Source: Pseudomonas graminis
Lineage (GTDB): Bacteria; Pseudomonadota; Gammaproteobacteria; Pseudomonadales; Pseudomonadaceae
Reading direction: 5' to 3'
Assembly (NCBI RefSeq): GCF_013201545.1
Contig: NZ_CP053746.1
Coordinates: 744,001 to 808,000 of the forward strand
Length of the DNA stretch: 64,000 nucleotides
The notes beneath the pieces were generated by a model, which had not been told where the DNA came from, did no database searches, and worked only from the letters and a program-made list of their open reading frames with translations. Made by a program: the position numbers and the translations under genes. Numbering within the stretch: the first letter of the stretch is position 1; each line of letters begins with the position of its first letter. This document shows positions 44,747-54,824 of this stretch, piece after piece.

Positions 44747-45457
44747 ATGGCCTGCTCCCCTGCCCCTGTCTTGATCACTGGTGCCAGCCAGCGCGTCGGC
44801 CTCTATTGCGCCGAGCGTCTATTGGCGGGAGGCCAGCCTGTGATCATCACCTACCGCAGCGAGCGGCCGGGCGTGCAGCGTCTAAAGGCGCTGGGCGCGG
44901 TGGTGCTTCAGGCTGATTTTTCGTCAGAGACGAGCGTTTTGGATTTCATCGCCCGACTCAAGGAGCAGACTGGCAGCCTGAGGGCCATCGTGCACAACGC
45001 GTCCGACTGGCTGGCCGAAACGCCGGGGGACGAGTCGGATGTGTTCATGCAAATGTTTAATGTCCATATGCTGACGCCCTACCTCATCAATCTGCATTGC
45101 GCCGAGCTGTTGCGGCGCTCGGAGACGGCCGACATTATTCACATCAGCGACGACGTCACTCGCAAGGGCAGCAGCAAGCACATCGCTTACAGCGCCAGCA
45201 AGGCAGGCCTGGAAAACCTGACCCTGTCCTTCGCCGCCAGATTTGCACCCCATATCAAGGTCAACGGCATTGCCCCGGCCATGCTGATGTTTCAACCCGA
45301 TGACGACGCGGCATACCGCGCACGCACGCTGGAAAAGTCGGCACTGGGCATCGAACCTGGCGCCGAGGTGATCTACCAGAGCCTGCGCTATCTGATGGAT
45401 ACCTCCTACATCACCGGCACCACTCTGACCGTAAACGGCGGACGGCACGTCAAGTAA
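44747..45457 (+). CDS. folM: Dihydromonapterin reductase FolM
   Basis: The 236-residue SDR has [16 protein letters not shown] at the N-terminus and the SDR lysine in [12 protein letters not shown] near 150; [13 protein letters not shown] replaces the usual Ser loop, as in FolM. FolM reduces dihydromonapterin to tetrahydromonapterin, the cofactor for phenylalanine hydroxylase in Pseudomonas. I chose ATG 44747; a GTG at 44738 is in frame and also possible. It is followed after 20 bases by folE and then folX, which completes the pathway and supports the assignment. Confidence 0.9.
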   Translation: MACSPAPVLITGASQRVGLYCAERLLAGGQPVIITYRSERPGVQRLKALGAVVLQADFSSETSVLDFIARLKEQTGSLRAIVHNASDWLAETPGDESDVFMQMFNVHMLTPYLINLHCAELLRRSETADIIHISDDVTRKGSSKHIAYSASKAGLENLTLSFAARFAPHIKVNGIAPAMLMFQPDDDAAYRARTLEKSALGIEPGAEVIYQSLRYLMDTSYITGTTLTVNGGRHVK

Positions 45458-45477
45458 GCCGCCCCGAGGAAACATTG

Positions 45478-46038
45478 ATGACCCTGTCACTGCCACAGCA
45501 TTACCGTGAGATCCTTGTCGGCCTGGGTGAAGATCCTGAACGCGAAGGCCTGCTGGATACGCCCAAGCGCGCCGCCAAGGCGATGCAATACCTGTGTCAT
45601 GGCTACGAGCAGACGCTGGAAGAGATCGTCAACGGCGCGCTGTTTGCGTCCGAAAGCGACGAGATGGTGATCGTCAAGGACATCGAACTCTATTCGCTGT
45701 GCGAGCATCACCTGCTGCCCTTCATCGGCAAGGCTCACGTGGCCTACATTCCAACCGGAAAAGTTCTGGGCCTGTCGAAGATCGCGCGCATCGTCGACAT
45801 GTACGCGCGGCGCCTGCAGATTCAGGAAAACCTGACGCGGCAGATCGCCGACGCGATTCAGGGCGTGACCATGGCCGCAGGTGTGGCCGTGGTCATTGAG
45901 GCTCAACACATGTGCATGATGATGCGCGGCGTTGAAAAGCAGAACTCCACCATGAACACCTCGGTGATGCTCGGCGCCTTCCGCGAGTCGACCACGACCC
46001 GCATGGAATTTCTGCAATTGATCGGACGGAGCAAGTAG
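45478..46038 (+). CDS. folE: GTP cyclohydrolase I
   Basis: The 186-residue enzyme converts GTP to 7,8-dihydroneopterin triphosphate. Zinc and active-site residues are visible in [20 protein letters not shown] (about 75-94) and in [12 protein letters not shown] (about 142-153, second Cys ligand). The ATG follows gaggaaac 20 bases after folM. Because it sits with folM and folX, it probably feeds tetrahydromonapterin rather than folate. A second folE for folate synthesis would be expected elsewhere. Confidence 0.95.
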   Translation: MTLSLPQHYREILVGLGEDPEREGLLDTPKRAAKAMQYLCHGYEQTLEEIVNGALFASESDEMVIVKDIELYSLCEHHLLPFIGKAHVAYIPTGKVLGLSKIARIVDMYARRLQIQENLTRQIADAIQGVTMAAGVAVVIEAQHMCMMMRGVEKQNSTMNTSVMLGAFRESTTTRMEFLQLIGRSK

Positions 46039-46041
46039 TCC

Positions 46042-46413
46042 ATGGCAAGACTCGAACCCGGCACCGCGCGCATCAGGGTCAAAGACCTGTGCCTGCGTAC
46101 GTTTATCGGCATCAACGAGGCCGAAATCCTCAACAAGCAGGACGTACTGATCAACCTGACGATTCTGTACGCGGCGCAGGAAGCGGTGCGCGACAACGAC
46201 ATTGATCACGCGTTGAACTATCGGACCATCACCAAGGCCATCATCCAGCATGTAGAAAGCAACCGCTTTGCCTTGCTTGAGCGCCTGACCCAGGAAGTGC
46301 TCGACCTGGTAATGACCCATGATGAGGTGCAATACGCCGAAGTCGAAGTGGACAAGCCCCACGCACTGCGTTTCGCCGAATCGGTGTCGATCACCTTGGC
46401 GGCAGCGCGCTGA
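46042..46413 (+). CDS. folX: Dihydroneopterin triphosphate 2'-epimerase FolX
   Basis: The 123-residue protein of the FolB/FolX tunnelling fold converts dihydroneopterin triphosphate to dihydromonapterin triphosphate. [19 protein letters not shown] (about 10-28) and the Lys/Glu active-site region in [17 protein letters not shown] support the family. The location between folE and DUF1244, three bases after the folE stop, favours FolX over FolB. With FolE and FolM it forms the monapterin route. Confidence 0.93.
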   Translation: MARLEPGTARIRVKDLCLRTFIGINEAEILNKQDVLINLTILYAAQEAVRDNDIDHALNYRTITKAIIQHVESNRFALLERLTQEVLDLVMTHDEVQYAEVEVDKPHALRFAESVSITLAAAR

Positions 46414-46501
46414 TTTCTGCGATCGCCGGTTCAGGCCCACGCTTGCCCGGCCTGACTGCCACTCTTATCTTCCGCCCATCTTTACTCCGACCGAGCACAC
46501 C

Positions 46502-46798
46502 ATGACCGAGCAACAACGTCTTGAACTCGAAGCCGCGGCTTTCCGCCGTCTGGTTGCCCACCTCGACAGCCGCAAGGACGTGCAGAACATCGACCTGATG
46601 AACCTCGCCGGTTTCTGTCGCAACTGTCTGTCCAAGTGGTACAAGGCCGAGGCCGACGAGAAGCACATCGACATAACGCTCGATGACGCCCGCGAAGTGG
46701 TTTACGGCATGCCGTACAGCGAGTGGAAATCCACGTACCAGAAAGAAGCCAGCGCCGAGCAGCAAGCCGCGTTCGTCAAGGAACCGAAGCATGACTGA
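46502..46798 (+). CDS. DUF1244 family protein
   Basis: The 98-residue protein contains the family core NIDLMNLAGFCRNCLSKWY and VVYGMPYSEWKSTYQ, with two conserved cysteines (CRNC). The DUF1244 fold is a small alpha-helical bundle of unknown function. It is 88 bases after folX, and its stop overlaps the hopJ start (ATGACTGA, eight bases), so the two are translationally coupled. The co-occurrence of DUF1244 and HopJ-family genes is common in proteobacteria. Confidence 0.9.
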   Translation: MTEQQRLELEAAAFRRLVAHLDSRKDVQNIDLMNLAGFCRNCLSKWYKAEADEKHIDITLDDAREVVYGMPYSEWKSTYQKEASAEQQAAFVKEPKHD

Positions 46799-47132
46799 CC
46801 TGAGCGCCCTGCGCGCCAGCCTCGCCAGCGGCAATCATCTGTTCGCCGACACGCTGACGTTCATCGCCGCGCATTACGACTATCAGCCTCAGGCGTTCAG
46901 CAACGGCCCGGTGGAAAACGCCGCTGGCCAGAACGAAGGCTCCTGCAAGACCCTCGGCCTGGCGCTGCTGGAAGGCCTGAGCGATGAAGAAGCGCTGCTG
47001 GCTTTTGGCGAGCACTACCGCTCTGTACTCGATACACTGGACGGCTCGGACCACGGCAATATTCGGGCACTCATCGCGAACGGTTTGGCCGGCGTGAAGT
47101 TCTCGGCCGAGCCTCTCAAGTCCAAGGCCTGA
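46791..47132 (+). CDS. HopJ type III effector family protein
   Basis: The 113-residue protein carries the HopJ-family motifs FIAAHYDYQPQAFSNGPVEN and NEGSCKTLGLALL, then ALLAFGEHYRSVLDTLDGSDHGNIRAL. Despite the name, this family is widespread in bacteria without type III secretion and is likely a cytoplasmic housekeeping protein. The ATG lies inside the end of the DUF1244 gene. No Hrp box was seen upstream, which argues against effector status here. Confidence 0.9.
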   Translation: MTDLSALRASLASGNHLFADTLTFIAAHYDYQPQAFSNGPVENAAGQNEGSCKTLGLALLEGLSDEEALLAFGEHYRSVLDTLDGSDHGNIRALIANGLAGVKFSAEPLKSKA

Positions 47133-47203
47133 GTGCGCGCTTAAGTCTGTAGGACAACCCGGCCACGCACACGCCGGGCTTCTCGTGCAGTAAACACATT
47201 CGT

Positions 47204-47293
47204 GTGGGAGTGAGCTTGCTCACGAAAGCGGCATGTCGGGCGCTGAAGGTTTAGCGGATGTCAGGACCTCTTCGCGAGCAAGCTCGCTCCCAC
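47204..47293. repeat. REP palindrome pair between hopJ and trxB
   Basis: The left arm (47204-47225) has GTGGGAGTGAGC with a T replacing C and a compensating A in its inner part, and the right arm (47272-47293) has the standard form ending GCTCCCAC. The spacer is 46 bases. It lies between convergent genes; the rest of the 273-base gap holds only the terminator. Confidence 0.9.
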
Positions 47294-47358
47294 AGTTCGT
47301 GCGTCGGCAGAACATCTGCGGCGTTTTCAGGTTCGATGAGCGCCTGCTCGGCACACAT

Positions 47359-47389
47359 AAAAAAACCGGCTCAGTGAGCCGGTTTTTTT
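47359..47389. terminator. Bidirectional intrinsic terminator between hopJ and trxB
   Basis: AAAAAAACCGGCTCA / TGAGCCGGTTTTTTT has a near-perfect symmetrical arrangement, with A's before and T's after the stem, so it works on both strands. Confidence 0.95.
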
Positions 47390-47405
47390 GCAGCTGAAGA
47401 TCAGG

Positions 47406-48753
<1,348 letters not shown>

Positions 48754-49509
48754 ATGCCTGCACCCGTCCTGTCTGGCCCGCAATACCTGCGCGAAGGCCT
48801 GAAACTGGTCCTGAGCCCCGGTCTGCGCCTGTTCGTCCTGCTGCCGCTGGCGATCAACCTGGTGCTGTTCAGCGCCATGATTTACTTCGCCGGCCACGAA
48901 TTCAGGTTGTGGGTCGACTCCTTCATGCCCACCCTCCCCGGCTGGCTCAGCTTTCTCAACTACATCCTGTGGCCGTTGTTCGTGGTGCTTGTCGCGCTCA
49001 TGGTTTTCTTCACCTTCACCATGATCGCCAACATCATCGCCGCGCCGTTTAATGGCTTTCTCGCTGAAAAGGTAGAAGTAGTCCTGCGCGGGACGGATGA
49101 TTTTCCCGCGTTCAGTTGGGGCGAGCTGGTGGAAATGGTCCCGCGCACTTTGAGCCGGGAGATGCGCAAACTGGGCTATTTCCTCCCGCGTGCCGTGGGC
49201 CTGTTCATCCTTTCGTGGATTCCCGTGGTGAACCTCGTCGCCGCGCCGCTGTGGCTAATGTTTGGGGTGTGGATGATGGCCATCCAGTACATCGACTACC
49301 CCGCCGACAACCACAAAATGAGCTGGCAAGACATGCTCGCCTGGCTGCGCGCCAAGCGATGGCAGAGCATGAGTTTCGGCGGGATTGTGTATCTGGTGCT
49401 GCTGATTCCAGTGGTCAACATTCTGATGATGCCGGCGGCGGTGGCGGGGGCAACGTTGTTCTGGGTGAGGGAGCGTGGGGCGGAGACGCTGGCAGAGCGG
49501 ATTCGCTGA
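48754..49509 (+). CDS. cysZ: Sulfate transporter CysZ
   Basis: The 251-residue inner-membrane protein has the EI24/CysZ motif pattern: [29 protein letters not shown] at the start, then [16 protein letters not shown] and [27 protein letters not shown] near 165-190. CysZ imports sulfate for cysteine synthesis. The ATG has agg-ca upstream (ggaggcacac). The last 25 codons and the terminator are duplicated at 56731-56838, on the far side of the T6SS island. Confidence 0.94.
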   Translation: MPAPVLSGPQYLREGLKLVLSPGLRLFVLLPLAINLVLFSAMIYFAGHEFRLWVDSFMPTLPGWLSFLNYILWPLFVVLVALMVFFTFTMIANIIAAPFNGFLAEKVEVVLRGTDDFPAFSWGELVEMVPRTLSREMRKLGYFLPRAVGLFILSWIPVVNLVAAPLWLMFGVWMMAIQYIDYPADNHKMSWQDMLAWLRAKRWQSMSFGGIVYLVLLIPVVNILMMPAAVAGATLFWVRERGAETLAERIR

Positions 49510-49542
49510 TTTGTAGAAAAGGCCTCGATTGAGGCCTTTTTT
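49435..49542. repeat. cysZ 3' end and terminator, copy 1 of an island-flanking direct repeat
   Basis: These 108 bases (25 cysZ codons including the stop, plus 33 bases) recur at 56731-56838 with about 11 mismatches and no gaps. The intrinsic terminator AAAAGGCCTCG/ATT/GAGGCCTTTTTT at 49517-49542 is part of the repeat. Confidence 0.9.
49517..49542 (+). terminator. cysZ intrinsic terminator
   Basis: AAAAGGCCTC / GAGGCCTTTTTT has a short loop (GATT) and a T-run, eight bases after the cysZ stop. Confidence 0.93.
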
Positions 49543-49897
49543 ATACTCACGTTTTTTTAAAAGAGTCGATCAGCGCTCTGGAAATCCAAGGTTGCTGCCG
49601 ACTATTCGACGTATTTTGAGCAGCCCGTTTCGGGCAAGCTGGCTCGCGCCACATCAAACTGCACAACTCTGCTTCCGCCTTCAGCCGGGAGCGTCGGGCG
49701 GCTCAAACGCCTTTCCCCTTGCGATCTGTGTAGGGCATTTCCTGATCTCCATTAGGACGCGTCCCGTTCGTGTTTTGCCTATGGAATGACGGTGAGGAAT
49801 GCCTCATCTTCGCCCGCTTCAGCCCCTGTCATGGATGAGTTGATCGGTTCTTTATGGACCGGTCGGGGGCGCATTCTCCTGCCATGGACGCTCATTC
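49543..49897. other. Upstream region of the vgrG gene
   Basis: About 355 bases without a supported gene. A degenerate half-REP-like stretch (GGGCAAGCTGGCTCGCGCCAC at 49633-49652, given approximately) is present. The vgrG promoter must be here, but I cannot point to a sigma-54 or other site with confidence. Confidence 0.5.
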
Positions 49898-52800
49898 ATG
49901 CTCACCGTATTGCCGCCTTTCTTCGATCACAGTCGCCATAAGCTTGTTGTTCATCGTTTGCCCTTTGCGCTCGACGTCTTGGCCTTCGAGGGCGAGGAAC
50001 GGCTGAGTCAGCCGTTTCTTTATCGCGTGGAGTTTACCTCCGTCGAGCCGGACATCGGCGCCGAGCGGATGCTGGGGAAGACCGCTCAGTTCAGCCTGCA
50101 TGCTGCGGCACATACGTTGCCTGTTGCGATTCGTGGCTTGCCGGTGCCTCGGGTTGAAGCGTTGCGGACGTTGCATGGGGTCATCACCGGCTTCAAGCGG
50201 CTGTCCGGTTCCGCTGACGAGGCGCGCTATGAAGTGACGCTGGAACCGCGCTTGGCGTTGCTGGGTCGCGGGCGGCAGTTCCGGATTTATCAGCATCAGT
50301 CGGTGCCGCAGATTGTCGAGAGCATTTTACGCACGCGGCATGATTTTGAGGGGCAGGATTTTCTATTCACGCTGGTGCGGGAGTATCCGAAGCGCGAGCA
50401 GGTGATGCAGTACGGCGAGAGCGATCTGGCGTTTATTTCGCGGCTGTTGGCCGAGGTGGGGATCTGGTATCGCTTTAGTAATGACGAGCGACTGGGTATC
50501 GCGGTGGTCGAGTTTCATGATGATCAGCGTCATTACGTCAGGCCTCGGGTGAGCTTGCCGTTTCGGCCGCAGTCGGGGTTGGGCAGCAGCGGGCAGGATG
50601 GGGTTTGGGGGCTGCAGGTCAGTCATGAGGTGGTGGAGCAGAGCGTTCACTTTCGGGCTTATCACCATCGGGATGCCAGTGCTTGGCTGGATGGGGATGT
50701 TGATCAGACCCGGGGTGACCCGACCACTTATGGCGAGGCGTATCACTATGCCGAGCCATATAAGGCCTTGGGCGACAAGCTGGATCAGGACGAGGATCTG
50801 CTGGGGGAAAGCGGGTTTTTCTATGGTCGGCTGCGGCATGAGCGGTATCTGAATGACCAGACTCGCCTGAGTGGTCTCAGCAGCAGCGCTTCGTTGGGAT
50901 TGGCGCAGGTGCTGGCGATTTCCGGTGATGCGCCTCAGGCGTTTGAGCCGGGTGCTGTGATCACGCGATTGCAGCTGCGTGCAGCGCGGGATCGCAGTTT
51001 CGAGCTGACCTTTGAAGCGATTCCCTATTCCGAGAGCGTGTGTTTTCGGCCGCCGTTGCTAGCCAAGCCTGAGATAGCGGGCACTGTGCCAGCGCGCGTG
51101 ACCAGTTCGCTGGCCAACGATCCCTACAGCCACATCGACAGCGAAGGTCGTTACAAGGTCAGCTTTCTGTTCGACCGCGATAGCTGGAAACTCGGTGAGG
51201 AAAGTCTGTGGCTGCGGCTGGCCCGTCCCTATGCCGGGGATACCCACGGGCTGCACCTGCCGCTGATCTGCGGCACCGAAGTAGCCATCGCGTTTGAGCA
51301 AGGCGACCCGGATCGGCCCTACATCGCCCATGCCCTCCATGACAGCCGACACCCCGACCATGTGACGCTGCTGCGCAGCGATTACAAACGCAACGTGCTG
51401 CGTACTCCGGCCAATAACAAGCTGCGGATGGAGGACGACCGCGGTAAGGAACATATCAAACTCAGCACCGAACACAGCGGCAAGAGCCAGCTAAACCTTG
51501 GGCATCTGGTCGATAACGAGAAGGACAAGCGCGGCGAAGGGTTTGAGTTGCGCACGGATGGCTGGGGCGCGATTCGAGCGGGAAGCGGGCTGTTTATCAG
51601 TGCGGATGAACAGAGCAAGGCGCACGGTCAGCAGCTGGACATGGACGCTGCAATCGACCAGCTTGAAACCGCGCTTTCCCTGGCCCGCACCATGGCCCAG
51701 GCCGCGAGAAGTGCGGGCGCCATTCCCGCCGATACAAGCGGCCAAACGCAACTGAACGATGCGCTCACCAATCTCTCCGAGCCCGGTCTTCTGCTGCACG
51801 CGCCGGCCGGCATCGGCATGGTCAGCCCCGAGGCCATCTGCGTGTCCTCCGGTCGTGAAAGCGTCGCCATCACCTCGTCACGCTCAACCGACCTCAGCGC
51901 CGGACGCAACATCACCGGCACCGCCGAAGGTGCGATCAGCCTGTGCGCCGTCACCAAGGGTTTGCAACTCAAAGCGGTTCAGGGCGACGTTCAGCTTCAC
52001 GCCCAAAGTGCCGCACTGCACGCGCTCGCCCAAGACGACATCAAGATTGAAAGCCTGGCCGGCCGGATCGAAATCAGCGCCCCGGAAGAGCTTCTCCTGA
52101 ATTGCGGCGGCGCCTTCATCCGCATCAAAGATGGCGAGATCGAGCTGGGCGCGCCGGGGAATATCTATCACCGTGCCGTTTACGTGCTAAAGGGCGGTGC
52201 CACCACGCTTACGACACCGGTGACGCCAATACCTTATGGCTATGGGGCGGGGTACACCCTGGTCGACGCGCAACAGGCCGCCGCCCGTTTCGTCCGTTAC
52301 CGGATCACCACGCAGAACGGCGAAGTGTTCAACGGCGTGACCGACAAGGACGGCAAGACCATGCCCGTCCACACGATGTTGCCTGGAAACATCGCGATCG
52401 ACTTTCCGCAGTCCGAAGAAAGGCTGAAGCCGCGTCCCACACCTGAACTGGAGGAGGAAGAAGAGGAAGAGGTTGAACTGGAGCAGTTGATTACGCTGCG
52501 CATCGGCATGTTCTTCGATGGCACGGGTAACAACCGGGACAACAGTGAAAAAGCACGCGCTTGCTATGCCCGTGACGTGAATCTCGCAGAGGCAGCGCCT
52601 GACATCGTCGCGTTCTGCCAGAAGCACGGCTTTGATGGCAATGGCGGCGCACCGGACGACAGTTTCGGGAATGACAGCAGCAATGTGGCGAAGCTGTTTG
52701 AGCTCTACAGAGACGACAGCGACAAGCAAATTCCAGATGAGGAGACAGAGGCCGCACTTCGAGTCTATGTCGAAGGCATCGGCACCAGTAGTACGCAAGG

Positions 52801-53890
52801 CGACTCGCTGTATTCCCAAGCCACCGGGCTCGGCGCGCAAGGGGTCAGAGCCCGCGTCGAGGAGAGTCCCGGGCTGCTTCTTGAAATCCTTCAGAGGTTT
52901 CAGCAGAACAATCCTGATAAGCGCATAAAGCGAATCGAATTCGACATCTTCGGATTCAGTCGCGGCGCGGCGGCGGCAAGGGATTTTGCGAATGAAGTAC
53001 TAAAGGGAAAAGGCAGCGTGGTCGCCAAAGCCATCCCAGCCGGAACACCGGGCTTGGGAGACAGTTTTGCCTGGCGGCCTCAAACAGATTTCTGCATCAA
53101 CTACATCGGCATTTTTGACACCGTGGCCGCCATTGCTGACTGGATGCACGGAGACTTCAGCGGTAATAACGCCATCAATCCCGGCATCGATATTCGGCTG
53201 GCGCCGGGTACTGCGCGAAAGGTTGTACACCTCGTTGCCAAAGACGAACGCCGCTATAACTTTTCGCTAAATAAGGCGAGCGGTGCCGAGATTCTTCTCC
53301 CCGGCGTGCACTCCGATCTGGGCGGCGGATATCTGCCCGACATGGTCGAGCGCGTGATGCTGAGCAAGCCTCGCAACAACGAAATCGCTAAAACCGCACC
53401 TAACCACAGCGCTGTCAGTTATCAACTCACCCAGCAAGACTTGCAACAGGTTGAAGCGATCTACGCCAACTACACCCTGCCGCTGGAAATCCGCACCTGG
53501 CATGTCGACGTCGCCAACAACGCCAAAGGCGATGTCTCTCACACTAAACGCGTTTATGCCGCAGTGAGCAGTCAGCGGGAAGTGCGCAACGATCTGGCGC
53601 TTGTGTATCTGCGCATCATGCGTGAGCTGGCGGTGCAACATGGCGTGCCGTTTCGAGAAGTCCCAAACGAGGATAAACGCCTTGCCTTGCCTTCTGAGCT
53701 CCTGCCCATCCACGAAAAACTTATGGCTTATGCGTTGGGAAAATCCGGTTCCTACGGTTTAAGCCCGGCCGAAGAGACATTGCTCTATCAACGCTATGTC
53801 CACCTTTCCTTCCACTGGAATCCGGCCAATGACTGGAACAGTAAATTCGATACCGTGGTCATCAACCGGTCTGATGAAAACTACCTGTGA
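49898..53890 (+). CDS. vgrG: VgrG spike protein fused to a Tle1/DUF2235-type phospholipase domain
   Basis: The 1330-residue protein has the VgrG core (gp27-like about 15-380, then gp5 OB domain with RYKVSFLFDRDSW and SLWLRLARPYAG about 395-490), and a gp5 needle with NKLRMEDDRGKEHIKLSTEH and DUF2345-like repeats to about 770. A Glu-rich linker (about 850-862) leads into a DUF2235 hydrolase from 867 (LRIGMFFDGTGNN). The nucleophile elbow GFSRG has Ser1021; Asp1074 (GIFDTV) and His1138 (PGVHSD) complete a probable triad. It would be a specialised spike delivering a lipase into target cells. No hcp, tap or PAAR gene is present nearby. A strong ribosome site is lacking before the ATG. Confidence 0.92.
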   Translation: MLTVLPPFFDHSRHKLVVHRLPFALDVLAFEGEERLSQPFLYRVEFTSVEPDIGAERMLGKTAQFSLHAAAHTLPVAIRGLPVPRVEALRTLHGVITGFKRLSGSADEARYEVTLEPRLALLGRGRQFRIYQHQSVPQIVESILRTRHDFEGQDFLFTLVREYPKREQVMQYGESDLAFISRLLAEVGIWYRFSNDERLGIAVVEFHDDQRHYVRPRVSLPFRPQSGLGSSGQDGVWGLQVSHEVVEQSVHFRAYHHRDASAWLDGDVDQTRGDPTTYGEAYHYAEPYKALGDKLDQDEDLLGESGFFYGRLRHERYLNDQTRLSGLSSSASLGLAQVLAISGDAPQAFEPGAVITRLQLRAARDRSFELTFEAIPYSESVCFRPPLLAKPEIAGTVPARVTSSLANDPYSHIDSEGRYKVSFLFDRDSWKLGEESLWLRLARPYAGDTHGLHLPLICGTEVAIAFEQGDPDRPYIAHALHDSRHPDHVTLLRSDYKRNVLRTPANNKLRMEDDRGKEHIKLSTEHSGKSQLNLGHLVDNEKDKRGEGFELRTDGWGAIRAGSGLFISADEQSKAHGQQLDMDAAIDQLETALSLARTMAQAARSAGAIPADTSGQTQLNDALTNLSEPGLLLHAPAGIGMVSPEAICVSSGRESVAITSSRSTDLSAGRNITGTAEGAISLCAVTKGLQLKAVQGDVQLHAQSAALHALAQDDIKIESLAGRIEISAPEELLLNCGGAFIRIKDGEIELGAPGNIYHRAVYVLKGGATTLTTPVTPIPYGYGAGYTLVDAQQAAARFVRYRITTQNGEVFNGVTDKDGKTMPVHTMLPGNIAIDFPQSEERLKPRPTPELEEEEEEEVELEQLITLRIGMFFDGTGNNRDNSEKARACYARDVNLAEAAPDIVAFCQKHGFDGNGGAPDDSFGNDSSNVAKLFELYRDDSDKQIPDEETEAALRVYVEGIGTSSTQGDSLYSQATGLGAQGVRARVEESPGLLLEILQRFQQNNPDKRIKRIEFDIFGFSRGAAAARDFANEVLKGKGSVVAKAIPAGTPGLGDSFAWRPQTDFCINYIGIFDTVAAIADWMHGDFSGNNAINPGIDIRLAPGTARKVVHLVAKDERRYNFSLNKASGAEILLPGVHSDLGGGYLPDMVERVMLSKPRNNEIAKTAPNHSAVSYQLTQQDLQQVEAIYANYTLPLEIRTWHVDVANNAKGDVSHTKRVYAAVSSQREVRNDLALVYLRIMRELAVQHGVPFREVPNEDKRLALPSELLPIHEKLMAYALGKSGSYGLSPAEETLLYQRYVHLSFHWNPANDWNSKFDTVVINRSDENYL

Positions 53891-53903
53891 ACGGTGCATC
53901 ACA

Positions 53904-54578
53904 ATGAATAAGCACGCACTAGGCGTCGTACTGATGCTGCTGCTCACCAGTTGCACGACTGCTAGCAGCCGGTCAATGCCATATGGCGCATGGCGCCTTG
54001 GCTTCTTCGCTCCCGATTACATGGAGGTCTGGATTGAGACAGCCAATGTGTTGGATAACAGCGGTTATGTGATTTTTGAAGCAGGCAGGGGGATACCCTC
54101 AATGACGTATCCCCGCGCTTTTAGCAAAGGGATTCCCGAAGTGTTCAAGGGCGATCCGAAGGGATGGCCAGAACGACCCGGATGGGGCGCTGGGAAATAC
54201 GTCAAGCGGGCGGATCTACCCAAAGAACTCTATATCCGCTGGCAATCACTGCTCGAACCACAGATCTACCACGCGCGCATCGACATCCCCGAATCAACCC
54301 GAGAGATTATGCGCAGGGGCGAAAAAACATTTTGTCGCTTCGACGCGAAATGGATCATCGATTACCGCAAAGCCATCGTCATCGGCCTGGCACCGGGCGG
54401 CATTGTAAAAGTTTGGGTAACAGGCCCCTGTTTGTCTCCCATTGAAGTGACAAGGGTGCAGGCCAAGATAGACCCGACCGGGCCAAGTGACGGCTTATCG
54501 GGTGGCAAGTTCGTTCAGCCATCGGCTGAGTCCAAAGCCTATGTTGAGAAATTCGGCATTCCATATGGTTCGTGGTGA
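53904..54578 (+). CDS. DUF2931 lipoprotein, putative lipase immunity protein (copy 1)
   Basis: The 224-residue lipoprotein has lipobox LTSC (Cys17). Downstream are the family-like segments MPYGAWRLGFFAPDYMEVWIE and YIRWQSLLEPQIYHARIDIPE. DUF2931 genes are commonly adjacent to Tle1/DUF2235 effectors, so a periplasmic immunity role is likely, in line with a lipase acting from the periplasm. The ATG lies 13 bases after the vgrG stop. Its last 324 bases are almost identical to those of copy 2 (about 10 differences), while the first half is clearly diverged. Confidence 0.85.
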   Translation: MNKHALGVVLMLLLTSCTTASSRSMPYGAWRLGFFAPDYMEVWIETANVLDNSGYVIFEAGRGIPSMTYPRAFSKGIPEVFKGDPKGWPERPGWGAGKYVKRADLPKELYIRWQSLLEPQIYHARIDIPESTREIMRRGEKTFCRFDAKWIIDYRKAIVIGLAPGGIVKVWVTGPCLSPIEVTRVQAKIDPTGPSDGLSGGKFVQPSAESKAYVEKFGIPYGSW

Positions 54579-54600
54579 GGAATTAAATGAAGGTGTTCAT

Positions 54601-54824
54601 TGCCGGATGGACTACTGCCCGTTGCAGACGAGGTCACCGCTTACGGGTTAGGGAAGTCCAACGCCTACGCATTGGGTCCGACCGAAGAGACATTGCTCTA
54701 TCAACGCTATGTCCAGCTCTCCTCCCACTGGAATCCGGCCAATGACTCGAACAGTAAATTCGATATCGTGGTCATCAACCGCCTAGGTGACAACGGTCTG
54801 CGCATGGTGCATCCCAATGAATAA
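54601..54824 (+). pseudogene. Orphan fragment of the VgrG-lipase C-terminal tip
   Basis: About 70 codons read in the same frame as the end of the VgrG-lipase gene: ALGPTEETLLYQRYVQLSSHWNP matches GLSPAEETLLYQRYVHLSFHWNP at the parent's C-terminus. The parent's stop codon has changed (TGA to CGC), so the reading continues to overlap the second immunity gene. Nothing before the tip remains. This is a leftover of a tandem duplication of the effector end and its immunity gene, or a displaced effector tip, not a gene of its own. Confidence 0.85.

Noticed and set aside
46791..47132. HopJ gene taken as evidence for a type III secretion system
   Set aside because: The family is widespread outside type III systems; no Hrp box or other type III gene is visible in the window.
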